NCBI RefSeq assembly: GCF_900215355.1
Contig: NZ_OBEA01000005.1
Coordinates: 186,001-250,000, forward strand
Length of the DNA: 64,000 nt
Direction: 5' to 3'
Source: Pseudooceanicola antarcticus
GTDB taxonomy: Bacteria; Pseudomonadota; Alphaproteobacteria; Rhodobacterales; Rhodobacteraceae
Positions 1 to 8,109 of the stretch are shown piece by piece. Each line of letters starts with the position of its first letter. Within the stretch, counting starts at the first letter, position 1. The notes under the pieces were generated by a model. It saw nothing but the letters and a program-made list of their open reading frames with translations. It was not told where the DNA came from and did not search any database. Made by a program: the position numbers and the translations under genes.

Positions 1-29
1 CCTTCGCCCACAGGGATCAAGAAAACCCC

Positions 30-1070
30 ATGACCACCTCTCGTCTCTCCATCGACCTCGACGCGCTCAAAGCCAACTGGCGGGCGCTTGATGCGAAATC
101 CGCCGCCGACGTGGAATCCTCCGCCGTCGTCAAGGCCAATGGCTACGGGCTGGGCGCTCCGCGCGTGGCCCAGGCGCTGGCCGAGGCCGGCGCACGGCGC
201 TTCTTCGTCGCCGCCGCCGAGGAAGGGCTGGCCGTGCGCCAGGCCCTTGGTCCGGGCGCGCAGATCTGCGTCTTCGGAGGCCACGGCAAGGGCGATGCGG
301 CGATCCTCGAACAGGCCGACCTGGTGCCGATGCTGAACTCGGTCGAGCAATACCGCCGCCACCGCCAGGCCCTGCCCGGCGCGGCCTTCGGCATCCAGCT
401 GGACAGCGGCATGAACCGCCTCGGCCTGGAGCCCGCCGACTGGGCCGCCCTGCGCGACGAGGCGCTGGCCGCCGGTCCCGAGCTGGTGATGTCGCACCTG
501 GCCTGCGCAGACGAGCCCGACCACCCGATGAACCGCCAGCAGCTAGAGGCCTTCCGGTCGATGGTCGCGGGCGTCGAGGTGCCCTGCTCGCTCGCCGCCA
601 CCGGCGGCATCCTGCTGGGTGCCGACTACCACTTCCAGCTGACCCGCCCCGGTTGCGGCATGTACGGCGGCCTGCCCTTCGCCGATGCCCAGCCCGTGGC
701 CTATCTCGACCTGCCGGTGATCCAGACCCGCCGGGTCGAGCCGGGCGAGGCCGTGGGATATGGCAACACCTGGGTGGCAGAGCGCCCCTCTCTGATCGCC
801 ACGGTCGCCGCCGGCTATGCCGACGGGTTGCACCGCATCATGGGTCCGAAGACCCTGACCTACGCGGGCGAGACCCCCTGCCCCATCGTCGGCCGGATCT
901 CGATGGATCTGATCACCGTCGACGTGACCGATGCCGCAGAGGTGCCGGATTACCTTTCGCTGCTGAACGACAAGCAGGGCGTCGATGACCTGGCCGAGAA
1001 CGCCGGCACCATCGGTTACGAGATCCTGACCTCCCTCGGCGCCCGCTACGCGCGGCACTACCGGGGCTGA
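30..1070 (+). CDS. alr: Alanine racemase
   Basis: A cytoplasmic PLP enzyme that interconverts L- and D-alanine and so supplies D-Ala for peptidoglycan. The 346-aa length is normal for Alr. The PLP-binding lysine is K35 in [10 protein letters not shown] near the N-terminus. The second catalytic base is Y263 in AAGYADG, and the C-terminus ends in the usual [11 protein letters not shown] pattern. The ATG at 30 is the first in-frame start and gives the full N-terminal barrel strand. Only 29 bases precede it, so its promoter and upstream neighbour lie outside the window. The stop is 4 bases before the next gene, so the two are probably co-transcribed. Confidence 0.96.
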   Translation: MTTSRLSIDLDALKANWRALDAKSAADVESSAVVKANGYGLGAPRVAQALAEAGARRFFVAAAEEGLAVRQALGPGAQICVFGGHGKGDAAILEQADLVPMLNSVEQYRRHRQALPGAAFGIQLDSGMNRLGLEPADWAALRDEALAAGPELVMSHLACADEPDHPMNRQQLEAFRSMVAGVEVPCSLAATGGILLGADYHFQLTRPGCGMYGGLPFADAQPVAYLDLPVIQTRRVEPGEAVGYGNTWVAERPSLIATVAAGYADGLHRIMGPKTLTYAGETPCPIVGRISMDLITVDVTDAAEVPDYLSLLNDKQGVDDLAENAGTIGYEILTSLGARYARHYRG

Positions 1071-1074
1071 CCCG

Positions 1075-1863
1075 GTGATGCGCCTGCCCCTGAGCCTACT
1101 GGCCGCCCTCGGCGCCGCGGTGCTCTCGGGGCTGGCCGCCGTCGGGCGGGTGACGCTCTTCGCCCTGGCCACCTTCCGCCACATGCTCAGCCCGCCCTTC
1201 TACGGGCGCGAATTCCTGGTGGCGCTCGGCAACGTGGGCTGGCTGTCCCTGCCGGTGGTCGGCCTGACCGCCTTCTTCACCGGCGGCGCGCTGGCGCTGC
1301 AGATCTACGCCGGCGGCGCCCGCTTCGATGCCCAGGCGGTGGTGCCGCAGATCGTGGCGCTCGGCATGGTGCGCGAACTTGGCCCGGTGCTGGTCGGCCT
1401 GATGATCGCCGCCCGCGTGACCTCCTCCATCGCCGCCGAGATCGCCACGATGAAGGTGACCGAGCAGATCGACGCCCTCGTCACCCTGTCCACCCACCCG
1501 ATGAAGTACCTGACCGTGCCGCGCGTGCTGGCCGGCATCGTCGCGGTGCCGCTGCTGGTCGGCCTGGGCGACATCATCGGCATCTTCGGCGGCTTCACCG
1601 TGGGCGTGCAGTCCCTGGGCTTCAACCCCTCGGTCTACATCCGCAACACCTGGGACTTCCTCGAACCGCTCGACGTGATCTCGTCGCTGGTCAAGGGGCT
1701 GGCCTTCGGCTTCATCGCCACGCTCATGGGCTGCTACGCGGGCATGCGCTCAGGCCGTGGCGCGCAGGGCGTGGGCCGGGCCACCAAGGCCTCGGTCGAG
1801 GGGGCCTCGGTGCTGATCCTTGCCGCCAACTTCCTGCTCACGGGGGTGTTCTTCTCGCTATGA
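1075..1863 (+). CDS. mlaE: MlaE-family ABC transporter permease
   Basis: Membrane permease of the Mla/Ttg2B/YrbE family, which moves phospholipids or other lipids between inner and outer membranes. It has 262 residues, several hydrophobic segments, and family hallmarks: LVGLMIAARVTSSIAAEIATM in the middle (quoted in part), followed by EQIDAL. The start is either GTG 1075 or ATG 1078. The stop overlaps the ATG of the ATPase gene by ATGA, so translation is coupled. No MlaD/MCE-domain, MlaB or MlaC gene is adjacent, so partner subunits must be encoded elsewhere. Family assignment is firm; the substrate is inferred. Confidence 0.9.
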   Translation: MMRLPLSLLAALGAAVLSGLAAVGRVTLFALATFRHMLSPPFYGREFLVALGNVGWLSLPVVGLTAFFTGGALALQIYAGGARFDAQAVVPQIVALGMVRELGPVLVGLMIAARVTSSIAAEIATMKVTEQIDALVTLSTHPMKYLTVPRVLAGIVAVPLLVGLGDIIGIFGGFTVGVQSLGFNPSVYIRNTWDFLEPLDVISSLVKGLAFGFIATLMGCYAGMRSGRGAQGVGRATKASVEGASVLILAANFLLTGVFFSL

Positions 1864-2606
1864 TCGAGCTTGCCGGTGTCACCAAGAGCTTCGGCGCCAA
1901 CCGGGTGCTGGCCGGGGTCGACCTCAGCGTCGGGCGCGGCCGCTCGCTGGTAGTGATCGGCGGGTCGGGCACCGGCAAATCGGTGCTGCTGAAGTGCATC
2001 CTGGGTCTGGAGGCCCCCGATGCGGGGCGCATCACCGTCGACGGACGCGACGCCGCCACCGGCGACCGAGAGGCCTTCCTGGCCTGTTTCGGCATGCTCT
2101 TCCAGGGTGGCGCGCTGTTCGACAGCCTGCCGGTCTGGCAGAACGTCTCGTTCCGCCTGCTGCGCGGCGCGCTGAAGCGCCCGCGTGCAGAGGCCCGCGA
2201 GATCGCCATCGAGAAGCTGCGCCGTGTCGGCCTGTCGCCCGACGTGGCCGACAAGGTCCCGGCAGAGCTCTCGGGCGGCATGCAGAAGCGCGTGGGCCTC
2301 GCCCGCGCCATCGCCGCCGATCCGCAGATCATCTTCTTCGACGAACCGACCACCGGCCTCGATCCGATCATGTCCGGCGTGATCAACGACCTGATCCGCG
2401 AGATCGTTTCCGAGATGGGCGCCACGGCGCTGACCATCACCCATGACATGACCTCGGTCCGGGCCATCGCCGACGAGGTGGCGATGCTGCACGGCGGGGT
2501 GATCCGCTGGACCGGACCGGTCGCCGCCTTGGACGCCTCGGGCGATCCCTACGTCGACCAGTTCATCCATGGCCGCGCCGAAGGGCCGATTGCCGCGCTG
2601 CGCTAG
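1860..2606 (+). CDS. mlaF: MlaF-family ABC transporter ATPase
   Basis: ATP-hydrolysing subunit that pairs with the upstream MlaE-like permease. The 248-aa protein carries a complete ATPase set: Walker A GGSGTGKS (about residues 34-41), signature LSGGMQKRVGLARA, Walker B IIFFDEPTTGLD, and the switch histidine in TITHDM. The LSGGMQKR form of the signature and the TTGLDP after Walker B are typical of MlaF/Ttg2A rather than of amino-acid or sugar importers. The start ATG at 1860 overlaps the permease stop (ATGA). A hairpin and a repeat-like sequence follow the stop. Confidence 0.92.
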   Translation: MIELAGVTKSFGANRVLAGVDLSVGRGRSLVVIGGSGTGKSVLLKCILGLEAPDAGRITVDGRDAATGDREAFLACFGMLFQGGALFDSLPVWQNVSFRLLRGALKRPRAEAREIAIEKLRRVGLSPDVADKVPAELSGGMQKRVGLARAIAADPQIIFFDEPTTGLDPIMSGVINDLIREIVSEMGATALTITHDMTSVRAIADEVAMLHGGVIRWTGPVAALDASGDPYVDQFIHGRAEGPIAALR

Positions 2607-2608
2607 AT

Positions 2609-2654
2609 TGGCCCGTCGGGCCAGCCTCCGGCGGGAATGTTCGGGGCAAGCTGA
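2609..2654. repeat. Hairpin plus degenerate copy of the CCTCCGGCGGGA repeat arm
   Basis: Just after mlaF lies a perfect hairpin, TGGCCC-GTC-GGGCCA (2609-2623). From 2624 follows GCCTCCGGCGGGAATGTTCG and then GGGCAAGCTGA. The first 13 bases match the arm at about 8790 and 19937, and the rest is recognisably similar. It looks like a single, diverged half of the composite repeat family described at 8789-9105 and 19757-19960. The hairpin may also end mlaF transcription, although there is no T-tract. Confidence 0.5.
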
Positions 2655-2668
2655 ATAGAGGGGGGCCC

Positions 2669-3148
2669 ATGTCGATGTCGCGCCTGCTGATTGCGGGAAA
2701 CATAGCGCTGCTGCTGCTCTTCCCGATCTCCTGGGTGGCACCGCTGCTGCGCGCGGGTCTGCTGCCGCTTTTCGGCTTGTCCGAGATCTCGGTACTCTCG
2801 GGCATCGCCTCGCTCTGGGACACGGATATCGCCCTGGCGCTGGTCGTGGCGGCCTTCGCGCTGGTCTTTCCCATGGCCAAGACGCTGGCCCTGCTGGCGG
2901 TGCAACTGGGCTGGCTGGGCGGGCGCTGGTCGGGCTGGCTCGGCACCCTCGGACGGCTCGCCATGGCGGATGTCTTCCTTGTGGCGCTCTACGTGACGCT
3001 GGCCAAGGGCATCGGCGTGGGCCGCGTCGAAACCGCCTGGGGTCTCTGGCTTTTCACCTTCTGCGTGCTGGCCTCTCTTGCGCTCTCGCAGCTGGCAAAG
3101 CGGCAAGAAACAGCTGGTGGGATGGCGGGCGGGGCGTCGCGCCGATAG
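2669..3148 (+). CDS. PqiA-family (paraquat-inducible protein A-like) membrane protein
   Basis: A 159-aa integral membrane protein with about four hydrophobic segments. The pattern FPMAKTLALLAVQLGWL, then LGRLAMADVFLVALYVTLAK and ETAWGLWLFTFCVLASLALS, matches one PqiA domain. In E. coli PqiA works with PqiB, an MCE protein, in lipid transfer across the envelope. That fits the adjacent Mla-type ATPase and permease. Only one PqiA unit is present, about half the length of E. coli PqiA. Start ATG 2669 has a GAGGGGGG stretch just upstream; ATG 2675 is an alternative. No PqiB-like gene is adjacent. Confidence 0.75.
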   Translation: MSMSRLLIAGNIALLLLFPISWVAPLLRAGLLPLFGLSEISVLSGIASLWDTDIALALVVAAFALVFPMAKTLALLAVQLGWLGGRWSGWLGTLGRLAMADVFLVALYVTLAKGIGVGRVETAWGLWLFTFCVLASLALSQLAKRQETAGGMAGGASRR

Positions 3149-3211
3149 GCGCGCGCGCCGGACACCATCCCGGCAATTGACCCCCACCCCCGCGCGGGGC
3201 ATGAAGTCCCC

Positions 3212-4579
3212 ATGGCCAAACCCGTCACCACCTTCTCCTGCGCCGAATGCGGCGCCACCTCCTCCAAGTGGTCCGGCCGCTGCGAAGCCTGCGGCGCCTG
3301 GAACTCGATCTCCGAGGATGTCCCCCTCTCCGCAGGCCCCTCGGGCAAGACCCTGGGCGCTGCACGCGGCAAGCGCGTCGCGCTGAGCGATCTCTCGGCC
3401 AAGGAGGCCCCGCCGCCGCGCACCTCCTCGGGCCTTGACGAGCTCGACCGGGTGCTGGGCGGTGGTCTGGTGCCCGCCTCGGCGATCCTCGTGGGGGGTG
3501 ATCCAGGGATCGGCAAATCGACCCTGCTGCTGCAAGCCGCCGCCGCTTTCGCGGGCAAGGGGCTGAAGACATTCTATATTTCCGGCGAAGAGGCCTCGGC
3601 CCAGGTGCGGATGCGCGCCGCGCGGCTCGGGTTGCAGAATGCGCCCGTCCAGCTTGGCGCCGACACCTCGCTGCGCGACATCCTGACCACGCTGGACGAG
3701 GAACGCCCGGACCTGGTGATCATCGACTCGATCCAGACCATGTGGTCCGACATCGTCGACAGCGCCCCCGGCTCGGTCTCCCAGGTCCGCGCCGCCGCCC
3801 ATGAGCTGACCACCTTCGCCAAGCGCCGGGGCGCGGCCGTGGTGCTGGTCGGCCATGTCACCAAGGAGGGCCAGATTGCCGGCCCCCGCGTGGTCGAACA
3901 CATGGTCGACACCGTGCTCTATTTCGAGGGCGAGCGCGGCCACCAGTTCCGCATCCTGCGCGCGGTGAAAAACCGCTTCGGCCCCGCCGACGAGATCGGC
4001 GTCTTCGAGATGACGGGCGCAGGCCTGGCCGAGGTCTCCAACCCCTCGGCGCTCTTCATGGGCGAACGCGGCCGCCCGGTGCCGGGCTCTGCCGTCTTCG
4101 CGGGCATCGAGGGCACCCGCCCCGTGCTGGTCGAGTTCCAGGCCCTTGTCGCCCCCTCGCCGCACTCCCAGGCGCGCCGCGCCACGGTCGGCTGGGATGG
4201 CTCGCGGCTGGCGACGATCCTGGCGGTGCTCGAGGCGCGCTGCGGCATCCCCTTCGCCGGGCTCGACGTCTACCTGAACGTCGCCGGCGGCATGAAGGTC
4301 AGCGAACCGGCGGCCGATCTCGCCGTCGCCGCCGCGCTGCTTTCCGCAAGGGAAGATTCCGCCCTGCCCGCCGATTGCGTGGTTTTCGGAGAGATTTCGC
4401 TCTCCGGCGCGCTGCGACCGGTGGGTCAGACGGAAAACAGGTTGAAAGAAGCGGCGAAACTTGGTTTCTCGTCCGCGATCGCCCCCGAAGGTGGAAAGCC
4501 CGGCGGGAACGAGGGGCTGCGGCTGATGCGCATGGCGGATCTGACCAGCTTCGTAGGAGAGGTTTTCGGCGCCGGTTGA
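3212..4579 (+). CDS. radA: DNA repair protein RadA
   Basis: RecA-like ATPase (Sms/RadA) that drives branch migration and processes recombination intermediates in the cytoplasm. At 455 aa it has the usual length and domain order: an N-terminal C4 zinc finger (C10, C13, C24, C27), a RecA-type ATPase core with Walker A GGDPGIGKST at residues 95-104, the RadA-specific KNRFG motif (AVKNRFGPADE), and a C-terminal Lon-protease-like domain. Start ATG 3212 places the zinc finger immediately after the N-terminus, as in the family. It is followed after 49 bases by cvpA. Confidence 0.97.
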   Translation: MAKPVTTFSCAECGATSSKWSGRCEACGAWNSISEDVPLSAGPSGKTLGAARGKRVALSDLSAKEAPPPRTSSGLDELDRVLGGGLVPASAILVGGDPGIGKSTLLLQAAAAFAGKGLKTFYISGEEASAQVRMRAARLGLQNAPVQLGADTSLRDILTTLDEERPDLVIIDSIQTMWSDIVDSAPGSVSQVRAAAHELTTFAKRRGAAVVLVGHVTKEGQIAGPRVVEHMVDTVLYFEGERGHQFRILRAVKNRFGPADEIGVFEMTGAGLAEVSNPSALFMGERGRPVPGSAVFAGIEGTRPVLVEFQALVAPSPHSQARRATVGWDGSRLATILAVLEARCGIPFAGLDVYLNVAGGMKVSEPAADLAVAAALLSAREDSALPADCVVFGEISLSGALRPVGQTENRLKEAAKLGFSSAIAPEGGKPGGNEGLRLMRMADLTSFVGEVFGAG

Positions 4580-4628
4580 GGCGGAATTTGGGGCCAATGG
4601 CCCCGGCAAGAATGCGGGGACGCGGCCC

Positions 4629-5189
4629 ATGGAAGGTTTCACTCTCATTGACGGGATCGTCGCGGCGATCGTGCTGATCTCGGCCATCCTGGCCTATTCG
4701 CGCGGCTTCGTGCGCGAATGCCTGGCCATCGTCGGCTGGATACTGGCCGCCGTGGTGGCCTTCATCTTCGCCCCCGACATCCAGCCGCTGGTCAAGGAAA
4801 TCCCGGTGGTCGGAGACATGCTGGCCGGCAGCTGCGAGCTGACAATCATCGCCGCCTTCGGCGTGCTCTTCGCCCTGGCCCTGGCCATTGCCTCGCTCTT
4901 CACGCCGGCCTTCGCCTCGGTGGTGCAGCGCTCTGTGCTGGGCGGCATCGACCAGGCGGCGGGCTTCCTCTTCGGCGTGGTGCGCGGCGTGCTGCTGATC
5001 GCGGTTGGCTTCTTCGTCTACAAGACCATGCTCACCAGCCAGTCGGTCGAGATGGTCGACAACTCCCGCTCCGCCGCCGTCTTCGCCAAGCTGACCACCA
5101 AGATCGAGGAAGAAGACCCCGAGCAGGCGCTTGGCTGGATCACCGAGAAATACGAAGAGCTGGCCTCGACCTGCACCGCAGAGGGCTGA
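4629..5189 (+). CDS. cvpA: CvpA family inner-membrane protein
   Basis: A 186-aa protein with four hydrophobic segments in its first 140 residues and a charged C-terminal tail (KIEEEDPEQALGWITEKYEEL). The N-terminal GFTLIDGIVAAIVLISAILAYSRGFVRE pattern (quoted in part, DG...AYSRGFVRE) is typical of CvpA. In E. coli the homologue is needed for colicin V production and lies directly before purF, as here. Function in envelope physiology is not settled. A strong intrinsic terminator follows. Confidence 0.88.
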   Translation: MEGFTLIDGIVAAIVLISAILAYSRGFVRECLAIVGWILAAVVAFIFAPDIQPLVKEIPVVGDMLAGSCELTIIAAFGVLFALALAIASLFTPAFASVVQRSVLGGIDQAAGFLFGVVRGVLLIAVGFFVYKTMLTSQSVEMVDNSRSAAVFAKLTTKIEEEDPEQALGWITEKYEELASTCTAEG

Positions 5190-5208
5190 TCCGCTCCGAC
5201 CCACCGCC

Positions 5209-5240
5209 AAGGCGCCGGCAGACCCTGCCCGGCGCCTTTT
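5209..5240 (+). terminator. Intrinsic terminator after cvpA
   Basis: GGCGCCGG (5211-5218) pairs perfectly with CCGGCGCC (5229-5236). AA before the stem pairs with the first Ts of a TTTT run (5237-5240). CAG/CTG inside the loop can extend the stem past one bulge. It lies 20 bases after the cvpA stop, so cvpA and purF are probably separate transcripts despite their classical linkage. Confidence 0.8.
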
Positions 5241-5367
5241 GCATTTCCAGGCACCTGCCAGCCCCCCGTGGACAGCGCCGCCGAGGCCCGAGGCGAAGCT
5301 GCCCTTCGCCATTGCGCGGGGCCTCTGCCTGCCCTCAAATCCCCCATCCCGCATCACGATTGCCGCA

Positions 5368-5400
5368 GTGACACATATCTGTCACCATGGCGGCGTGACA
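5368..5400 (+). promoter_or_regulatory. Dyad GTGACA-N6-TGTCAC upstream of purF
   Basis: GTGACA (5368-5373) and TGTCAC (5380-5385) form a perfect 6-6-6 inverted repeat, and a third GTGACA lies at 5395-5400. The site is 36-68 bases before the first plausible purF start. It has the form of a repressor operator, but I do not recognise the regulator and could not place a convincing -35/-10 pair around it. Confidence 0.35.
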
Positions 5401-5495
5401 CCAGCGCCCAAGGGACGTATGAGGGGCGCGACGGAATGACCGGATTCGGAGCATCCCCCTTGCAGCCCAAGCCCTTCGCCCAGGACGTCCCCCAG

Positions 5496-7004
5496 ATGAC
5501 CAAGGCTACCTCAGCCGCCCAAGCCCCCGCCCCCCTCTCGGAACAGAAGCGTTTCCACGCTCATCCGTTCGATGATGACAAGCTCAAGGAGGAATGCGGT
5601 ATCTTCGGCGTCATCGGCGTCACCGATGCGGCAAACTTCGTGGCCCTCGGCCTGCATGCGCTCCAGCACCGTGGACAGGAGGCCGGCGGCATCGTCTGCT
5701 ATCACCCCGACCATGGCTTCAACTCGGCCCGCCGCTTCGGCTACGTGCGCGACAACTTCACCTCCCAGGACGTGATGCAGACCCTGCCCGGTCCGCTTGC
5801 CATCGGCCATGTGCGCTATTCCACCGCCGGCAAGAAGGCCGCGGTGATCCGTGACGTGCAGCCCTTCTTCGGCGAGTTCTCGAAGGGCGGCGCGGCGATT
5901 GCCCATAACGGCAACATCACCAATGCCGACGCCCTGCGCCGCGAGCTGATCGAGCGCGGCTCGATCTTCCAGAGTTCTTCGGACAGTGAATGCATCATCC
6001 ACCTGATGGCCCGCTCGCTGCAAAAGGACATCCCCTCGCGCATGGAAGATGCCCTGCGCCGGGTCGAAGGCGCCTTCTCGGTCATCGCCATGACCCGCAC
6101 CAAGCTGATCGGCGTGCGTGATCCGCTGGGCGTGCGCCCGCTGGTGCTTGGCAAGGTGGCCGACGGCTACTGCCTCAGCTCCGAGACCTGCGCGCTCGAC
6201 ATCATCGGTGCCGAGCTGGTGCGCGAGGTCGAGCCGGGCGAAATGGTGGTGATCAACGAGGACGGCAGTGTCGAAAGCAGCCATCCCTTCCGCCGCCAGC
6301 CCTCGAAGTTCTGCATCTTCGAGCATGTCTATTTCTCGCGTCCCGATTCGATCATCGGCGGCCGCTCGGTCTACGAGACCCGCCGCCAGATCGGTGTCGA
6401 GCTGGCCAAGGAAAGCCCGGTCGAGGCGGATATCGTCTGCCCCGTGCCCGACAGCGGCACGCCTGCGGCCATCGGCTACAGCCAGGAAAGCGGCATCCCC
6501 TATGCCATGGGGATCATCCGCAACCAGTACATGGGCCGGACCTTCATCGAGCCCACCGAGCAGATCCGCAACATGGGCGTGCGCCTGAAGCTCAACGTCA
6601 ACCGCGCGCTGATCAAGGGCAAGCGGGTGATCCTGGTCGACGACTCGGTGGTGCGCGGCACGACCTCTCGCAAGATCAAGGAGATGATCCTGGATGCCGG
6701 CGCCGCCGAGGTGCACTTCCGCATCGCCTCTCCGCCGACCGCCTGGCCCTGCTTCTACGGTGTCGATACGCCCGAGCGGGAAAAGCTGCTGGCCGCGACC
6801 ATGTCCGAAGAGGAAATGCGCGATCACCTGAAGGTGGACAGCCTGCGGTTCATCTCGCTTGACGGTCTCTACCGCGCGGTCGGAGAGGCCGAGGGCCGCA
6901 AGACCAGCTGCCCGCAGTATTGCGACGCCTGTTTCTCGGGCGAATACCCGGTGGCCCCCTCGGACCAGATCGAGAAGGGCTTCCAGCTGAAGGCTGCAGA
7001 GTAA
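5496..7004 (+). CDS. purF: Amidophosphoribosyltransferase (glutamine PRPP amidotransferase)
   Basis: First committed step of purine synthesis: PRPP plus glutamine gives 5-phosphoribosylamine. The Ntn glutaminase domain begins at the nucleophile C34 in KEECGIFGVIG, so about 33 residues form a cleavable propeptide. The C-terminal PRPP domain has VILVDDSVVRGTT. Cysteines in KFCIFEHVYFSRPDS, WPCFYGVD and YCDACFSGEYP match the four Fe-S ligands of the B. subtilis type, so an oxygen-sensitive [4Fe-4S] cluster is likely. The frame is open from 5268. ATG 5496 (502 aa) is chosen for family length; ATG 5436, behind GAGGGG, is a real alternative. Confidence 0.95.
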   Translation: MTKATSAAQAPAPLSEQKRFHAHPFDDDKLKEECGIFGVIGVTDAANFVALGLHALQHRGQEAGGIVCYHPDHGFNSARRFGYVRDNFTSQDVMQTLPGPLAIGHVRYSTAGKKAAVIRDVQPFFGEFSKGGAAIAHNGNITNADALRRELIERGSIFQSSSDSECIIHLMARSLQKDIPSRMEDALRRVEGAFSVIAMTRTKLIGVRDPLGVRPLVLGKVADGYCLSSETCALDIIGAELVREVEPGEMVVINEDGSVESSHPFRRQPSKFCIFEHVYFSRPDSIIGGRSVYETRRQIGVELAKESPVEADIVCPVPDSGTPAAIGYSQESGIPYAMGIIRNQYMGRTFIEPTEQIRNMGVRLKLNVNRALIKGKRVILVDDSVVRGTTSRKIKEMILDAGAAEVHFRIASPPTAWPCFYGVDTPEREKLLAATMSEEEMRDHLKVDSLRFISLDGLYRAVGEAEGRKTSCPQYCDACFSGEYPVAPSDQIEKGFQLKAAE

Positions 7005-7025
7005 GCGCCGGACCAGGAAGACAGC

Positions 7026-7050
7026 AAAGGCAGCCCTCGGGCTGCCTTTT
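7026..7050 (+). terminator. Intrinsic terminator after purF
   Basis: AAAGGCAGCC (7026-7035), loop CTCG, GGCTGCCTTT (7040-7049) and a further T give a classic perfect stem with a short U-tract, 22 bases after the purF stop. Confidence 0.88.
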
Positions 7051-7175
7051 CGCTTGCCGGAGGCGGATTTGCATCCACCTTTCCCCCATGCCCTCGCAGC
7101 GCACAGGCTGCCCCCTCGCCCTCGCCCTCGCGCCGCCTGGCTGCTAGACAGGGCCAAACGGAAAGGACCCGCCCC

Positions 7176-7715
7176 ATGAACCTCCTCGCTCTCGACGCCC
7201 GCTGGCGCCGCCTTCAGGAAAAGTTCGGCGGTGTCTTCGATATCGGCTTCGACATGCCCTCCGCCTGGCCCCATGCGGAACCCACGGCCGAGGCCCCCGA
7301 GGTCAGCGCGGGCGAGGATCGCCTGGCGCCCGAGCTCTGCCGCCTCGGCGAGGCACGCTTCCTCCATGCGATCCTGCCGCTGCCGATCCGGGGCTCCGAC
7401 GAGGTGCTCTACCTCGCGCCCTGGGCCGAGGTCCCCTCCGAGAGCTTCTACGCCTACCTCGACCACATCAGCGACGGTGCGCCCTTCACCGGCAGCCCCG
7501 CCCGCCTCGCCAACGATCTGCCGCTCTTTCCGGGCTCGCTCGGGCAGGAGGTCACGCTCGAACCCGGCGGCGAGGGCGCCCGGCCGCTGATCCTTGCCAC
7601 CGACGGCCCCCTGGCCGAGGCCCAGGACGAGGGGATCTCGCTCGACCAGCTGATCGACCTCTATGCCGCGGCGGGGCAGGATATCCGGCAGGCTCTTGCC
7701 GCCGACGAGGCCTGA
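7176..7715 (+). CDS. DUF2199-like protein
   Basis: A soluble 179-aa protein of unknown function. The central part EARFLHAILPLPIRGSDEVLYLAPWAEV is similar to the conserved core of DUF2199 (a phrase of the form iPlPi.gsde...W..v, then F). Later segments FPGSLGQEVTLEPGGEG and GISLDQLIDLYAAAG fit the same family, whose C-terminal part usually ends with a short helix. No signal peptide or catalytic motif is visible. Start ATG 7176 follows GGAAAGGA with good spacing. It is isolated by the purF terminator upstream. Confidence 0.6.
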   Translation: MNLLALDARWRRLQEKFGGVFDIGFDMPSAWPHAEPTAEAPEVSAGEDRLAPELCRLGEARFLHAILPLPIRGSDEVLYLAPWAEVPSESFYAYLDHISDGAPFTGSPARLANDLPLFPGSLGQEVTLEPGGEGARPLILATDGPLAEAQDEGISLDQLIDLYAAAGQDIRQALAADEA

Positions 7716-7819
7716 CAGGCAGCCCCTTGCCGAGCGACGTGACGTCCCGGCCTGCGCCTCTTTCCCTTGTCCGCGATCCATGACAGGTGCCGCGTCCTCA
7801 AGAACGAAGGACGCATCCC

Positions 7820-8065
7820 ATGGCCAATGATCCGGCCACCCTGGCCACGCAGGAAAAGACCCTGCCCCTGAGAGAGCTGACCCTGATCGGCACGATGACC
7901 GGCCCCGAGGGGCCCGAGGCGCTGCTGCGCCGGTCCAACGGCAAGATTGCCCGCGCCCGGCAGGGCGAGAAACTGGACGGGCTGCAGATCACCCGGATCG
8001 GCAATGGTGTCCTGACCGGCGTGCTGCGCGGGCGCAGCTTCACAATGACGCTGCCGGGCAGCTGA
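7820..8065 (+). CDS. Small conserved-looking protein, PilP/GspC-like beta fold suspected
   Basis: An 81-aa protein of no assigned function. The pattern LTLIGTMTGPEGPEALLRR, then GKIARARQGEKLDGLQITRIGN and LTGVLRGRSFTMTLP, resembles the small beta domain of type II secretion GspC or pilus PilP proteins (residue, turn, 'G..l.g..v..I....v.l'). That similarity is by eye only. ATG 7820 is preceded by GAAGGA eight bases upstream; a GTG at 7787 in the same frame is less likely. There is no signal peptide or transmembrane segment and no secretion gene nearby. Confidence 0.55.
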   Translation: MANDPATLATQEKTLPLRELTLIGTMTGPEGPEALLRRSNGKIARARQGEKLDGLQITRIGNGVLTGVLRGRSFTMTLPGS

Positions 8066-8109
8066 GCAGGCCCTTGACCCACCGCGGCAAAAGCCGCAAA
8101 CCCGGCGCC

